Assembly: GCA_016873095.1 (NCBI GenBank)
Contig: VGYC01000011.1
Location: forward strand, 1 to 64,000
DNA length: 64,000 bases
Direction: 5' to 3'
Source: Planctomycetota bacterium
GTDB taxonomy: Bacteria > Planctomycetota > Planctomycetia > Gemmatales > Gemmataceae
The position numbers and the translations under genes were made by a program. Shown piece after piece: positions 7,487 through 17,533 of the stretch (its first letter is position 1; every line of letters begins with the position of its first letter). The notes below the pieces were generated by a model that saw nothing but the letters and a program-made list of their open reading frames with translations, made no database searches and was not told where the DNA came from.

Positions 7487-8881
7487 ATGCTCACGATCCA
7501 TGAAGGCGACGGCCGGATGAATCGGCGGCAGTGGCTGAGCGTCGGCAGTCTGGCGCTGGGCGGATTGTCGCTAGCGTCGCTACTGGCCGGCCGGGCCGCC
7601 GGGGCAACGTCAGGGTTGATCACGGGTCGTTCGGTGATCTTCTTGTTTCAGCAGGGCGGGCCAAGCCAGCACGAGACCTTCGATCCGAAGATGACGGCGC
7701 CGGATGGCGTGCGCACGATCACCGGCACGGTGAGAACGCGGCTGCCGGGCATTTACTTTGGCGACACATTGCCGCAGCTTGCCGCGCTGGCGGACAAGCT
7801 CACCATCGTCCGCTCCTTCCAGACGGGCAATGCCAATCACAACATTCGTCCCATCGTCGGCCCGGAAACGCTGAATACCAACATGGGCTCACTGTGCGCC
7901 CGCGTACTCGGCGCCATGGACCCGCGGACGGGGATGCCGACGAACGCGGTGCTGTTTCCCCAGGCGGTGAGCGCGGAGGTGGCCCGTGGGCAGGGTCGCG
8001 GTGACCTGACCTCGACCGGAGTGGTGGGAGCTGCCTACGCCCCCATGGTTCCCGGCGGGGCCAGCAACATGCTCGGCAATCTGCGCCTGAGCCTCGATGC
8101 CGAGCGCTTCCACCAGCGCCGCGACCTGCGCGGGCAGCTGGACCGATTACATCGGCGCCTGGACAACGAAGCATCGTATCAGGACTTTGACCGCAGCCAT
8201 CGACAGGCTTGCGAGGTGCTGCTGAGCGGCCGGGTGGCCGACGCCCTCGATCTGTCGCGCGAGGATCCGCGCGTCGTGGCTCGCTACGATACCAGCCGTT
8301 TTGCAGTGGGGCAGGAATGGCCCAACAAGGGGCGTGGCCGCAAGGGCTATTACACCGGGCATGCGAAAGCGCTGGGCAAGATGTTGCTGCTGGCTCGCAG
8401 GCTATGTGAGGCGGGCTGCGGTTTCGTCACGGTGCACGCCGGCTACGAAGGCATCTGGGACATGCACGCCGACGGTGAAAACCTGAACATCGCCGACGGC
8501 ATGCAGACCGTGGGCCGGTCGTTCGACCACGCCGTGGCCGCATTCATCGCCGACCTGGAGGCACGCGGGCTGGAGGACAAGATTGTCCTCATCGCGGCGG
8601 GAGAAATGGGCCGCACGCCGCGCATCAACCGCACCGGCGGCCGCGACCACTGGGCCCGCCTGGCCCCGCTCATGGTTTACGGTGGCGGAGCGCGCGGCCG
8701 CGTGATCGGCCAATCGACGCGCGACGGCGGCGAACCTGTCGGCGACAACTACACCAGCGCCAACCTGATCTCAACCGTGCTGCACGCCATGTTCGACATC
8801 GGCGAGCTACGCCTGCAACCCGCCCTCGGGGCAATCTCGCGGCTCGCGGAGACTCCGCCCATCCCGGGGGTGATCGGATAG
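7487..8881 (+). CDS. DUF1501 family protein, Tat-exported
   Basis: 464 residues. A twin-arginine leader (MNRRQWLSVGSLALGGLSLA, starting near residue 11) targets it to the Tat pathway. The body has the sulfatase/phosphatase-superfamily landmarks of DUF1501: FLFQQGGPSQHETFDPK near the start, MGRTPRIN, and a final GGRDHWARLAPLMVYGGG. These proteins are abundant in planctomycetes; their reaction is not established. The start at 7487 follows GAGGAGA. The DUF1549/DUF1553 gene begins 43 bp downstream. The usual order in the pair is the reverse. Confidence 0.9.
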   Translation: MLTIHEGDGRMNRRQWLSVGSLALGGLSLASLLAGRAAGATSGLITGRSVIFLFQQGGPSQHETFDPKMTAPDGVRTITGTVRTRLPGIYFGDTLPQLAALADKLTIVRSFQTGNANHNIRPIVGPETLNTNMGSLCARVLGAMDPRTGMPTNAVLFPQAVSAEVARGQGRGDLTSTGVVGAAYAPMVPGGASNMLGNLRLSLDAERFHQRRDLRGQLDRLHRRLDNEASYQDFDRSHRQACEVLLSGRVADALDLSREDPRVVARYDTSRFAVGQEWPNKGRGRKGYYTGHAKALGKMLLLARRLCEAGCGFVTVHAGYEGIWDMHADGENLNIADGMQTVGRSFDHAVAAFIADLEARGLEDKIVLIAAGEMGRTPRINRTGGRDHWARLAPLMVYGGGARGRVIGQSTRDGGEPVGDNYTSANLISTVLHAMFDIGELRLQPALGAISRLAETPPIPGVIG

Positions 8882-8924
8882 TTTACCTTCGCGTTCGCTG
8901 GCAACGTGAGCAGGAGAGGATGAC

Positions 8925-11480
8925 ATGCGCTCGAATTCGGTTTTCATTGCGGTGCTTGGCCTGGCGTTCATCGCGAGCCATCGGGCCGTCGCGGACGCCG
9001 ACCCCGGCAAGCCAGTGTCCCTTGCCATTCATCCGCAATCGATCCGTCTCACGTCCGCGCGCGACATGCAGCAGATCATCGTTACGGGTCTCCAGCCTGA
9101 CGGCAGCGAGCGCGATCTGACCTCTTCTGCTGCGTTCCGCGTGGAAGCTCCCGAAGTGGCGGTCATCGGCAGCAATGGTCTGGTGGAGCCGCGCAAGAAT
9201 GGCCGCACAACCTTGCTCGTTCAGGCCGGCGCGCTGACGGCACGAGTACCGATCGTGGTCGAGGGACTGGACAAGCCGCAACCGGTGAGTTTCCGGCACG
9301 AGTTCATCGCAGCGCTCAACGTCGCCGGCTGTAACATGGGGGCCTGCCACGGCTTGCCGAGCGGGCGGGGCGGCTTCAAGCTCAGTTTACGCGGCTTCGA
9401 TCCTGGCGCCGACTACCTGGAACTGACCCGTGAAGTCTTTGGCCGGCGTACCAGTTCACTGGACCCCGAAGCCAGCCTCATCTTCCAGAAAGGCATGGGC
9501 CGAATCCCGCATGAGGGCGGCCCGCGCTTGCTGTCGCCCAATCCGGTTCCCGCGCAGATGATTCGTGGCTGGCTGGCCGAAGGGCTGCGGAACGACCGCG
9601 ACGATTTGCCTGCGTTGCAGAAGATTGCCGTCGTGCCCGGGCCGCGCGTTTTGCAGGCGCCATCGACTCGGCAGCAACTCGCCGTGCTGGCGACCTTCGC
9701 CGACGGCAGAGTACGCGACGTGACCCGCCTGTCCGTCTTCAGCAGCAGCGACGACAATATTGCCAAGGTGGACGCCACCGGCCTGGTCGAGATGCAGCAA
9801 GTCGGCGAGGCCGCCATCCTGTGCCGCTATCTCGACGTCATCGAGTGCGTACGGCTCACCTATGTCGAGCCACGCAAGGACTTCCGCTGGCCGAGCCCTC
9901 CGGAGAACAACTATGTTGATCGGCACGTCTTTGCGAAATTAAAGCTACTGAACATCGCGCCATCCGAGCTGTGCAGCGACCAGGTTTTCCTGCGGCGCGT
10001 GTATCTCGACCTGTGCGGCATCCTGCCGACTGCCGATGAGGTGCAACGCTTTCTGTCCGACAAGTCTGCCGACAAGCGAACGGTGCTCATCGACAAGCTG
10101 CTTGCCCGTCCGGAGTATGCGGACTACTGGGCGCACAAGTGGCTGGACCTGCTGCGCAGCAACCGCAAGCACATCCAGATCACCGGCAGCCACGTGTTCC
10201 GCAACTGGATGCGGCGGCACTTCGAGCGCAACACGCCGTGGGATGCGGTGGTCCGCGAGCTGCTGACGGCGGGCGGCAGCACGTTTGCCAATCCACCTGC
10301 GAACTTCTACCGCGGCAATTACGACGGCCACAAGCCGTCGGTCACACGCGATCCACAAACGCTGGCCGAAATGACGTCACAGCTTTTCCTGGGCGTGCGC
10401 ATGCAGTGCGCCCAGTGCCACAATCATCCTTACGAACGCTGGTCGCAAGACGACTACTACCACCTCGCGGCATGGTTCGCCCAAGTGAAGGCTCGGCCGG
10501 ACGCGCTGCATCCGGGAGGCCCCAGGCCGAACTACCCCTGGCAGCTACGTGAAAACGCCATCGTCGTCTTCCCCACCAGATCCGGGGAGGTCACCCAGCC
10601 GCGCACCGGCAAGGTGATGCCGCCCAGGATCATGGGCATGCCGGCGCCGACCATCGCCCCGGGCACGGATCGCCGTCAGGTGCTCGCCGAGCAGATGACC
10701 AGCGTCAAGAACCCGTTCTTTGCCCGGGCCGCGGTCAATCGCGTCTGGTTCCACCTGCTCGGCAAGGGCATCGTCGATCCGCCGGACGACTTCCGCGATT
10801 CCAATCCATCCGCAAACGATGCGCTGCTCGACGCCCTTGCCAAGGACTTCGTCGATCACCAGTTCGACATGAAGCACATGATCCGCACCATCGTGCTGTC
10901 ACGGACCTATCAGCTCAGTAGCCACACCAACGAGACAAACCAGAACGATGACAAGTACTTTTCGCATGCCCTGGTGATGAGCAAGAGGCTGTCGGCGGAG
11001 GTTCTGCTCGACGCCATCTGCGCCGCCACCGGCGCACCTGAGAAGTTCCCCGGCTATCCGCTGGGCACACGGGCTGTGCAGTTGCCCGACGGCGAGGTGG
11101 TCAACACCGGCGGCCGTTACGCCGGCTGGGACCGCCATCCCTTCCTCAAGGCCTTCGGCCAGCCGGCCCGCGAACTGGTCTGCGAATGTGAACGCGAAGG
11201 CGATGTCTCCGTGGCACGAGTGCTGGAGATGAAGAACGGACCGTTCGTCCGCGCCAAGATCCAGGCCGCCGACAATCGCCTCGGCAAGCTGCTGGCCCGC
11301 AAGTTGCCTGACGGCGAGGTGCTCAACGAGCTCTTTCTGGTAACACTGTCGCGCATGCCGCTGGAGGATGAGACTCGCGCGGCCCTTGATATCGTCCAGT
11401 CGGCCACGAACCGGCGCGAAGCGTGGGAGAGCGTACTCTGGGCCCTCCTGAACACGAATGAGTTCTTGTTTCGGCATTAA
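8925..11480 (+). CDS. DUF1549/DUF1553 protein with Ig-like (BIG2-type) domains
   Basis: 851 residues with a signal peptide. After one BIG2-like sandwich (about residues 27-120) come GCNMGACHG, with a heme-like CxxxCH spacing, and a second BIG2-like domain (about 230-320). DUF1549 (NYVDRHVFAKLKLL onward, ~330-530) follows and contains MQCAQCHNHP, a canonical CxxCH. DUF1553 is C-terminal (AAVNRVWFHLLGKGIVDPP, TIVLSRTYQLS). The family is widespread in planctomycetes and paired with DUF1501; a role in polymer handling has been suggested but not shown. AGGAGAGG precedes the ATG. Probably co-transcribed with the DUF1501 gene. Confidence 0.9.
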   Translation: MRSNSVFIAVLGLAFIASHRAVADADPGKPVSLAIHPQSIRLTSARDMQQIIVTGLQPDGSERDLTSSAAFRVEAPEVAVIGSNGLVEPRKNGRTTLLVQAGALTARVPIVVEGLDKPQPVSFRHEFIAALNVAGCNMGACHGLPSGRGGFKLSLRGFDPGADYLELTREVFGRRTSSLDPEASLIFQKGMGRIPHEGGPRLLSPNPVPAQMIRGWLAEGLRNDRDDLPALQKIAVVPGPRVLQAPSTRQQLAVLATFADGRVRDVTRLSVFSSSDDNIAKVDATGLVEMQQVGEAAILCRYLDVIECVRLTYVEPRKDFRWPSPPENNYVDRHVFAKLKLLNIAPSELCSDQVFLRRVYLDLCGILPTADEVQRFLSDKSADKRTVLIDKLLARPEYADYWAHKWLDLLRSNRKHIQITGSHVFRNWMRRHFERNTPWDAVVRELLTAGGSTFANPPANFYRGNYDGHKPSVTRDPQTLAEMTSQLFLGVRMQCAQCHNHPYERWSQDDYYHLAAWFAQVKARPDALHPGGPRPNYPWQLRENAIVVFPTRSGEVTQPRTGKVMPPRIMGMPAPTIAPGTDRRQVLAEQMTSVKNPFFARAAVNRVWFHLLGKGIVDPPDDFRDSNPSANDALLDALAKDFVDHQFDMKHMIRTIVLSRTYQLSSHTNETNQNDDKYFSHALVMSKRLSAEVLLDAICAATGAPEKFPGYPLGTRAVQLPDGEVVNTGGRYAGWDRHPFLKAFGQPARELVCECEREGDVSVARVLEMKNGPFVRAKIQAADNRLGKLLARKLPDGEVLNELFLVTLSRMPLEDETRAALDIVQSATNRREAWESVLWALLNTNEFLFRH

Positions 11481-11665
11481 GCCGCAAATGCGCCAAAACT
11501 GCCTGGTCAGTGCCATCGGCGCCCGCCTGGCTGCCGCGGCGGCGCTATCGAGAAAGTTCACCAACTCGGCTTGCCTCGAACATGGGAATTGGGTAGAAAT
11601 TGGGACGGTGGGAAGGACTCCCGCTTGCGCGGACAAGGAAGTCCAGGGTCACTCGTGCCCGACCG

Positions 11666-11766
11666 GAGAGAGCGTGGATCGCTCTCTATTCGTCGGGCGT
11701 TTTCGTCACGGTTGACTCCACGGCCTCGACCATTCTGGCCGTGGAACCCTGGAAAGGAGGCCTCCC
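11666..11766 (+). promoter_or_regulatory. Structured leader of the CsrA fusion gene with GGA motifs
   Basis: Two perfect hairpins. The first has 8-bp arms at 11667-11674 and 11680-11687 and a five-base loop TGGAT, so GGA is presented in the loop as CsrA prefers. The second has 9-bp arms at 11717-11725 and 11737-11745 with an 11-base loop and ends in GGA. Two further GGA triplets follow at 11751 and 11756; the latter is inside the AGGAGG ribosome binding site, which sits within the palindrome GGAGGCCTCC. This fits CsrA-type autoregulation of translation. The structure is seen directly; the binding is inferred. Confidence 0.6.
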
Positions 11767-12507
11767 ATGCTCGTGCTTTCTCGTCGTCACAGCGAGAAGA
11801 TTCTCTTCCCGAATCTGGGCATCTCCATCGAGGTGCTGAGTGTCGCCGGCAAGCTGGTGCGTCTTGGCGTCAAGGCGCCGCGCGACATAAGCGTGGTTCG
11901 CGAGGAGATTTATCAACACACCGCAGCCAGCGCCTTGAAACGCGATCCGCCCAGCGCTCACGACCTTCGCGGCCAGCTCAACAACGCCAGCCTGGCGCTC
12001 CACCTGGCCGTCAAGCAATGCCGCAGCGGCCGTGTCAGCGAAGCCGAAGAATCGCTCAATGAAGCCCTGCAAAAGTTGGCGCTCATCGATGGCAGGTTTT
12101 CGAGCCGGCCTCCTGCCGTCACGGCGCGTTCGCGCATCCAGGCTCTCCTGGTGGATGACAATGACAACGAATCCGCGTTACTGGCCAGCTTCTTGCAGCT
12201 CAGCGGCATCAATGTCGATCGCGCACATGACGGCTGCGATGCGCTCGATTACCTTTCCAGCCACGCTCAGCCGCACGTCGTGCTGCTGGACATGCGCATG
12301 CCGCGCTTTGATGGTCCGAGCACCGTGGCCGCGATTCGCCGCAATCCTGCGTACCAGGGACTGAAAGTGTTTGCGGTCAGCGGCAGCCCCCCGGAAGAGT
12401 TCGCGATCGTGACGGGGCCGGACGGAGTGGACGACTGGTTTCAGAAGCCGCTCGACCCGCGACGACTCGCCGAGCGCGTCGCCGCTCTTGCCAGAGGACC
12501 GGGATGA
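11767..12507 (+). CDS. CsrA domain - DHp-like helices - receiver domain fusion
   Basis: 246 residues. Residues 1-50 are a CsrA/RsmA domain (MLVLSRRHSEKI, VRLGVKAPRDISVVREEI) keeping the RNA-contacting Arg in VVREEI. Residues 120-246 are a complete receiver: acidic pair D130/D131, phospho-acceptor D175 in LLDMRMP, S205 and K227 in QKP. The linker (52-112) is helical and holds AHDLRGQLNNASLAL, which resembles a histidine-kinase H-box with H65. CsrA dimers bind GGA hairpins in mRNA leaders and block or stabilise translation; here a receiver would place that under phosphorylation. It is convergent with a large hybrid kinase (43 bp between stops), a plausible partner. Confidence 0.9.
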   Translation: MLVLSRRHSEKILFPNLGISIEVLSVAGKLVRLGVKAPRDISVVREEIYQHTAASALKRDPPSAHDLRGQLNNASLALHLAVKQCRSGRVSEAEESLNEALQKLALIDGRFSSRPPAVTARSRIQALLVDDNDNESALLASFLQLSGINVDRAHDGCDALDYLSSHAQPHVVLLDMRMPRFDGPSTVAAIRRNPAYQGLKVFAVSGSPPEEFAIVTGPDGVDDWFQKPLDPRRLAERVAALARGPG

Positions 12508-12550
12508 ACCCGCGAGCGGGATGAATGCGGCTTCGACGAATCACGGCTGC

Positions 12551-15500
12551 TCACGCCGCGCCACCGGTGCTGGATCGTTTCCGCAGAATGCGTGCCAGAT
12601 CCTCGGGATTCAACGGTTTGACGAGATGCTCGTCGAAGCCTGCGTCGATCACGGCACGTCGATCCTCTTGCCGCCCGTAGCCGGTGAGCGCGATTAGCAG
12701 GATTTCATCATGCGAAAGTCGTTGTCGCGTCCTGCGGGCGACTTCATAGCCGTCGAGGCCTGGAAGGCCGATGTCGATGACCGCGGCATCCGGACGAAGT
12801 CGCAGGATGGCGTCGAGCCCTTCGCTGCCGGTGGCAGCAGCATGAACCTCGTAGCCGTCTGATTCCAGAAGCGCCTGTAACATGCGGCGGCTGTCGGGGT
12901 TGTCTTCCACGATCAGCACGCGGCAAGTGCCAGGAGCGTCCGCGTCTGACAGGACATCGGCCGGCGCGGGCTTGTCAGCGGCGAGCGGCAGGTGGATGAT
13001 GAACTCGGCGCCCGCGCCCGGCCCGGCACTCCGTGCTTCCACGCGCCCGCCATGCAATTCGGCCACGGCACGCACCAGCGTCAGCCCAACCCCCATACCT
13101 CCCTTGGCGCGATCCAGAGTCTCGTCGGCCTGCACGAACATGTCGAAAATCCGCTGCAACATCTCCGGACGGATGCCAACGCCGGAGTCGCGCACGCTGA
13201 TAACCACGTCGTGATTGTCGCGGCTCATCGACAGGGCGATTTCGCCACCGGGTGGCGTGTACTTGACGGCGTTGGTCAGCACATTGACAACCATCTGCTG
13301 GAGCCGGCCGGCATCACCCAGGCAATAACATGCATCGCTGCCCAGGTCCACAGCGAGACGCAGATGGTTGGCCTCGAGTTGCGGCCGAACCACGACCAGC
13401 GCTTCCTCCACGGCATCATTGAGCTTGACGCGCTTGCGTTGCAGGCGGATTCGATTCTGGGCGATGCGGCTCACGTCGAGCAGATCGTCGAGCAGACCGG
13501 CCATCTGCTTGGTCTGTCGCTGAATGACATGCCGGGCCTCCGCATGCGCCTCCGAGCTGACACCGTCGCGCGCCAGCAGGTGGGCAGCGTTCACCAGCGC
13601 CCCCAGCGGGTTGCGCAGCTCGTGTGATAGCATGGCCAGAAACTGGTCGCGACGCTGCAAGGCCAGGCGGGCCTCGTCCTCGGCGCGTTTGCGGTCAGTG
13701 ATGTCACTGGCGATCCCGGCGACACCCGTCAACCGGCCGTCCGGCTCGCGCAGCGGAAAGAGCACGGTCCAGTAGACGCGCTCGCCTTCCGGCAGCGCGA
13801 AGACAATTTCCGTCCGCCGGATGTTGCCCTCGGCGATCACCAGGCGATCATGCTCACGCAACTCCTGGGCACGGGGCGTGGGAAAGAGTTCTGCATCCGT
13901 CTTGCCGACGATGTCCGCGATCGGCTTGCCGAGCAGGTCGGCGAAGCTGCGATTGGCCAGCAGATAGCGACCCTGCAGATCCTTGACAAAGATGAATGCT
14001 GAGGAATTGTCGAGGATGCTTTGCAAGCGTGTCTCGCTTTCCCGCAAGGCTGCTGCCATCTGCTTGCGCTCGGAGACGTCAATGCAGACGCCGGTCATGC
14101 GCGTCGGCTTGCCGTCCGGGTCGCGCAGCACATCTGCCCGCGTCAAGAAGGAGCGCATGCCGTCGGGCAGGGAGACACGAAAGCCGCCGTCGAAAGTCGT
14201 GGCCTGCACAAGTGCGGCGCGCGCCGCGTGCTGGAAACCGTCCCGGTCCTCGGGATGGATGAGTTGCACGAAGTCGGCAAACGCAAGCGGGCCCGCGTCA
14301 GGCGCCACGGACAGGATCTTCAGAAAACGATGCCCGAGCACCACAATATCGTTACCAACGTCCCAGTCCCAGGTGCCGATTTCGCCGAAAGTCAGGGCGG
14401 CGTCGAGCCGCCGCTGACTCAGACCCAGCTCACGCGTGGCCTCCTTGACCTGCGTGACGTCAACAAATGTCAGCACGGCGCCGGTCACCATCGCGCCATT
14501 CTGCGTGCGGTACGGCAAGATCCTCATCAGGAACGAGCGCTGCCGCGGGCCTTCGACCTCATACTCCACGACGCTTTCGCTGGCGCGCATCCTCTCGATC
14601 AATTCCAGGAGCTTGTCGTTGCCGATATTCAGATCATTGGAGATGTGCATGAGCGGCCGGCCCACGTCCTGCGGCAGCAGGTTGAACACGCGTGCGATCG
14701 CCGGCGTAAACTTGCGAATCGTCAAGTCGTTGTCGAGAAAGATCGTGCCGATCTCGGTGCTCGAAAGCAAGTTGTCCATGTCGTTCGTCAGCAGCACCAG
14801 TTCGTCAATCTTGCGTTGATGTTCGGCGTTGACGGTGTACAGTTCCTCATTGACCGAATGCAGCTCTTCGTTGGTGGACTGCAATTCCTCGTTGGACGCA
14901 ACCAGCTCTTCATTGGTGGACTGCAGTTCCTCGTTGCTGGTCTCCAGTTCCTCGACGGTGGATTGCAGGTGTTCCTTGGCGTAGTTGAGATCGCGTTCGA
15001 GGCCGAGGATACGCTCGGCGGCGACACCGCCAACGTCGAAGCGGTGCTCAGTGGTTGTCACGGCTGGAGGATCGTCGTTTGCCTCCTCTTCCAGGGCGAC
15101 GAGGAAATACGCTGTCGGCGCTCGCCGGCCGGCCACAGGTGTCACCGACAGCTTGATCGAGCATTCCTGGCCGTCGAGCTGGGTGCGAATGCCGTGGTAC
15201 GAGACGCACTTCTTGTCCTTGCGGGCCCGATGCAATGCCGAGACGATGGCAATGCGCAGCGAATCGTCTACCATCTTGAGCGCGTCGCGCGTGGCCTTGC
15301 CTTCCGGCACGCGCAGGAAGCGGCCGGCATTGCCGAAGACGTGCAACAGATCGTGCTGATCGCTCAACAGAAACGACGGCGGCACGAATTGCGCCAGCAG
15401 GCTCTCATACACCTCGGGAACTGGAAAGTCGGTCTTGCTGAGGCCTGCCAGCCGCTGCTTGATGTTCAGCGTCACTTCGGTGGGTGGCTGGATGCCCAGC

Positions 15501-17038
15501 ACGCCGGCCGGTCCGGTCAGGCGGGCGTTCCGCTTCTTGCGGAAGATTTTCCAGTGCCGGTCCACCACCTCGAATTCCTCTTCAAGGTCGCCCACAGACT
15601 CGCTTGGGCCGAGGAACAACGTGCCGCCGGTACGGAGACCAAAGTGAAAGAGCGTGAGGATCTTTTGCTGCGTCGGCGGATTCAGGTAGATGAGAACATT
15701 GCGGCAACTGATGAAGTCCAGCTTGGTGAATGGCGGATCCTTCGTCAGATTGTGCGGCGCAAAGATGACCAGCTTGCGCAGTTCCGGGTTAACAATGAAG
15801 CGGTTGCGCTTCTTGACGAAGTAGCGCTCCTGCAAGCGGCGTGGGAATTCCTCAAAGCTGGCCGCATCATACTCGCCATTGCTGGCTGTCTCCAGTGAGC
15901 CGCGATGCGCATCGGTGGCGAAGATCTTCACGTCCAGGCGCTTGCCGATCGTCTCAGCATATTCCTGAAACAGCATCGCCAGCGAATACGCTTCCTGCCC
16001 GGTGGCGCAGCCGGGGACCCATACGCGGATGCCGTCCTCCGGCGAGGCATGATCCACGACGGCCGGCACGATCTGCCGACGAATGACCTCGAACGCCTCC
16101 GGGTCGCGGAAAAACTGTGTCACCTCGACGAGAAGATCGCGGTAAAGCGCGTCCACTTCTTCAGCGTTGGCTTGCAGCAATGCCAGGTATTCGGGAACGG
16201 AGGCCGCGTTCTGCAAGGTCATGCGGCGCTCCAGGCGGCGCGCCAGCGTCGTCGGCTTGTACAGCGTGAAATCGACTCCGAACTGTCGTCGCAGAAGTGC
16301 CAGCACGCCGGACAGTTCCTCACCGACCTTGATTTCGAGAGCGGGCTTGCTGTGATCGACGCGCACGGGATTGCGGACATACGCGAGGATTCGAGCAGGC
16401 ATCTCTTCCGGCGAGAGGATAAAGTCGACCATTCCGGTGGCGATGGCCGAGCGCGGCATGCCGTCGAAGGCCGCCGTTTCCGGGTCCTGAACGATCACCA
16501 ATCCGCCGGACTCATGTATTTCCTTGATGCCGCGCGAGCCGTCACTGCCCGTGCCAGACAGCACCATCGCCACCGCCCGGTCACCCATATCCTGTGCCAG
16601 CGAGTGGAAGAAGATGTCGATGGGCAGATTCAATCCCGATTTCTGGTCCTGGTCTGTCAGCAGCAGCTTGCCAAATGACAAAACCATGTTTTTCTTCGGC
16701 GGGATGAGATAGATCGCGTTCGGTTGCAGAGTCATGCCGTTTTCGACGCGATGTATGGACAGCCGCGTGTGTCGGGCAAGGAGTTCATCCATCAAGCTCT
16801 TGAAGTCCGGCGACAGATGTTGCACGAGCACGAAGCTCAAGCCTGAATCGAGCGGAACCTGGTCGAAGAAGCGCTCGATGGCCTCCAGTCCGCCCGCGGA
16901 AGCTCCGATGCCCACAACAAAATGACTTGGCTTGGTCGGGGCGAGCTCGCCCGGGGCACAGATTGCGTGTGAACTCGGCTGTTCGCCGGCATCGTCGGCT
17001 GCCTTCGCACGAGTTTGATCCAGTTCTTCCGGAGCCAT
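12551..17038 (-). CDS. CheB-CheR-PAS-histidine kinase-receiver hybrid protein
   Basis: 1495 residues. CheB methylesterase (40-220) has the triad S47 in GASAGG, H74 in VQHLSPDF and D166 in SGTGSDG. CheR methyltransferase (~230-490) has [15 protein letters not shown] and SCRNVLIYL. Next come a coiled coil of repeated (S/T)NEEL units (~700-760), three PAS-like domains (ending ~1110), HisKA with [11 protein letters not shown], a HATPase with DSGVGI and GMGVGLTLV, and a C-terminal receiver with [14 protein letters not shown] and VKPLNP. ATG 17038 follows GGGAGGAAA; the longer frame to 17164 lacks domain similarity. Such proteins act in chemosensory-like two-component signalling; there is no chemoreceptor gene nearby. 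Confidence 0.93.
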   Translation of the reverse strand: MAPEELDQTRAKAADDAGEQPSSHAICAPGELAPTKPSHFVVGIGASAGGLEAIERFFDQVPLDSGLSFVLVQHLSPDFKSLMDELLARHTRLSIHRVENGMTLQPNAIYLIPPKKNMVLSFGKLLLTDQDQKSGLNLPIDIFFHSLAQDMGDRAVAMVLSGTGSDGSRGIKEIHESGGLVIVQDPETAAFDGMPRSAIATGMVDFILSPEEMPARILAYVRNPVRVDHSKPALEIKVGEELSGVLALLRRQFGVDFTLYKPTTLARRLERRMTLQNAASVPEYLALLQANAEEVDALYRDLLVEVTQFFRDPEAFEVIRRQIVPAVVDHASPEDGIRVWVPGCATGQEAYSLAMLFQEYAETIGKRLDVKIFATDAHRGSLETASNGEYDAASFEEFPRRLQERYFVKKRNRFIVNPELRKLVIFAPHNLTKDPPFTKLDFISCRNVLIYLNPPTQQKILTLFHFGLRTGGTLFLGPSESVGDLEEEFEVVDRHWKIFRKKRNARLTGPAGVLGIQPPTEVTLNIKQRLAGLSKTDFPVPEVYESLLAQFVPPSFLLSDQHDLLHVFGNAGRFLRVPEGKATRDALKMVDDSLRIAIVSALHRARKDKKCVSYHGIRTQLDGQECSIKLSVTPVAGRRAPTAYFLVALEEEANDDPPAVTTTEHRFDVGGVAAERILGLERDLNYAKEHLQSTVEELETSNEELQSTNEELVASNEELQSTNEELHSVNEELYTVNAEHQRKIDELVLLTNDMDNLLSSTEIGTIFLDNDLTIRKFTPAIARVFNLLPQDVGRPLMHISNDLNIGNDKLLELIERMRASESVVEYEVEGPRQRSFLMRILPYRTQNGAMVTGAVLTFVDVTQVKEATRELGLSQRRLDAALTFGEIGTWDWDVGNDIVVLGHRFLKILSVAPDAGPLAFADFVQLIHPEDRDGFQHAARAALVQATTFDGGFRVSLPDGMRSFLTRADVLRDPDGKPTRMTGVCIDVSERKQMAAALRESETRLQSILDNSSAFIFVKDLQGRYLLANRSFADLLGKPIADIVGKTDAELFPTPRAQELREHDRLVIAEGNIRRTEIVFALPEGERVYWTVLFPLREPDGRLTGVAGIASDITDRKRAEDEARLALQRRDQFLAMLSHELRNPLGALVNAAHLLARDGVSSEAHAEARHVIQRQTKQMAGLLDDLLDVSRIAQNRIRLQRKRVKLNDAVEEALVVVRPQLEANHLRLAVDLGSDACYCLGDAGRLQQMVVNVLTNAVKYTPPGGEIALSMSRDNHDVVISVRDSGVGIRPEMLQRIFDMFVQADETLDRAKGGMGVGLTLVRAVAELHGGRVEARSAGPGAGAEFIIHLPLAADKPAPADVLSDADAPGTCRVLIVEDNPDSRRMLQALLESDGYEVHAAATGSEGLDAILRLRPDAAVIDIGLPGLDGYEVARRTRQRLSHDEILLIALTGYGRQEDRRAVIDAGFDEHLVKPLNPEDLARILRKRSSTGGAA

Positions 17039-17533
17039 CGTCTGGTTTCCTCCCCGATCCTGACAGGCGATGGAAAAAGCCGTTGCCTGAGCCGGGCATG
17101 GTAGCAAAACACATTCCCTACTTGCCCAAATGCGTGAATGACGCGAGCCACGCAAGAAAATCATTGAGACATAAAGACTTGCGGCCAGATGAGGTGGTAG
17201 TCCCCGAGCGACCCCTTACTGTTGTCGTGCGATCCGCCGCGCGTTTTGGCAGTCTGGCTGTAAAAGCATTTTCCAAACCTGTGACGGGCTGGCCCGGGTC
17301 GTTCGGTCAGGAGCCCCAAGGCATCGTGCCACCATTTGCGATGTGCGTTAACTTTTTGCTTTGAGCCTCGTCTTTAAACATAGGAGGCATTGCGTGCAAC
17401 GGCTGAGTAGGCCGGCGGCGCGGCGGCGGACTTTGTGCTTGCCAACGTAACCCTGTTCTGCGACAATCACTTGGAATTCCTCTCCCAACAATCAGATACT
17501 CAGGAACCGGGCCTTCCCGGGGGACACGAGCCG
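17039..17533. other. Divergent intergenic region, 495 bp
   Basis: Lies between the hybrid kinase and the PQQ/TPR gene. It holds a candidate leader ORF (17394-17450) and a small hairpin CCGGG-CCTT-CCCGG just before the PQQ gene's start. I see no repeat or RNA family in it. Confidence 0.4.
17394..17450 (+). CDS. Candidate leader peptide (18 residues)
   Basis: A GTG start preceded by a perfect AGGAGG at six bases, encoding 18 mostly basic residues (VQRLSRPAARRRTLCLPT, first residue Met if used) and ending 83 bases before the PQQ gene. The ribosome binding site is better than that of the gene itself. It may be a leader peptide that couples translation, or chance. Confidence 0.25.
   Translation: MQRLSRPAARRRTLCLPT

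Noticed and set aside
11481-11640. Coding region between the DUF1549/1553 and CsrA genes
   Set aside because: Short frames only, without ribosome binding sites or similarity; better explained as intergenic sequence before the leader.
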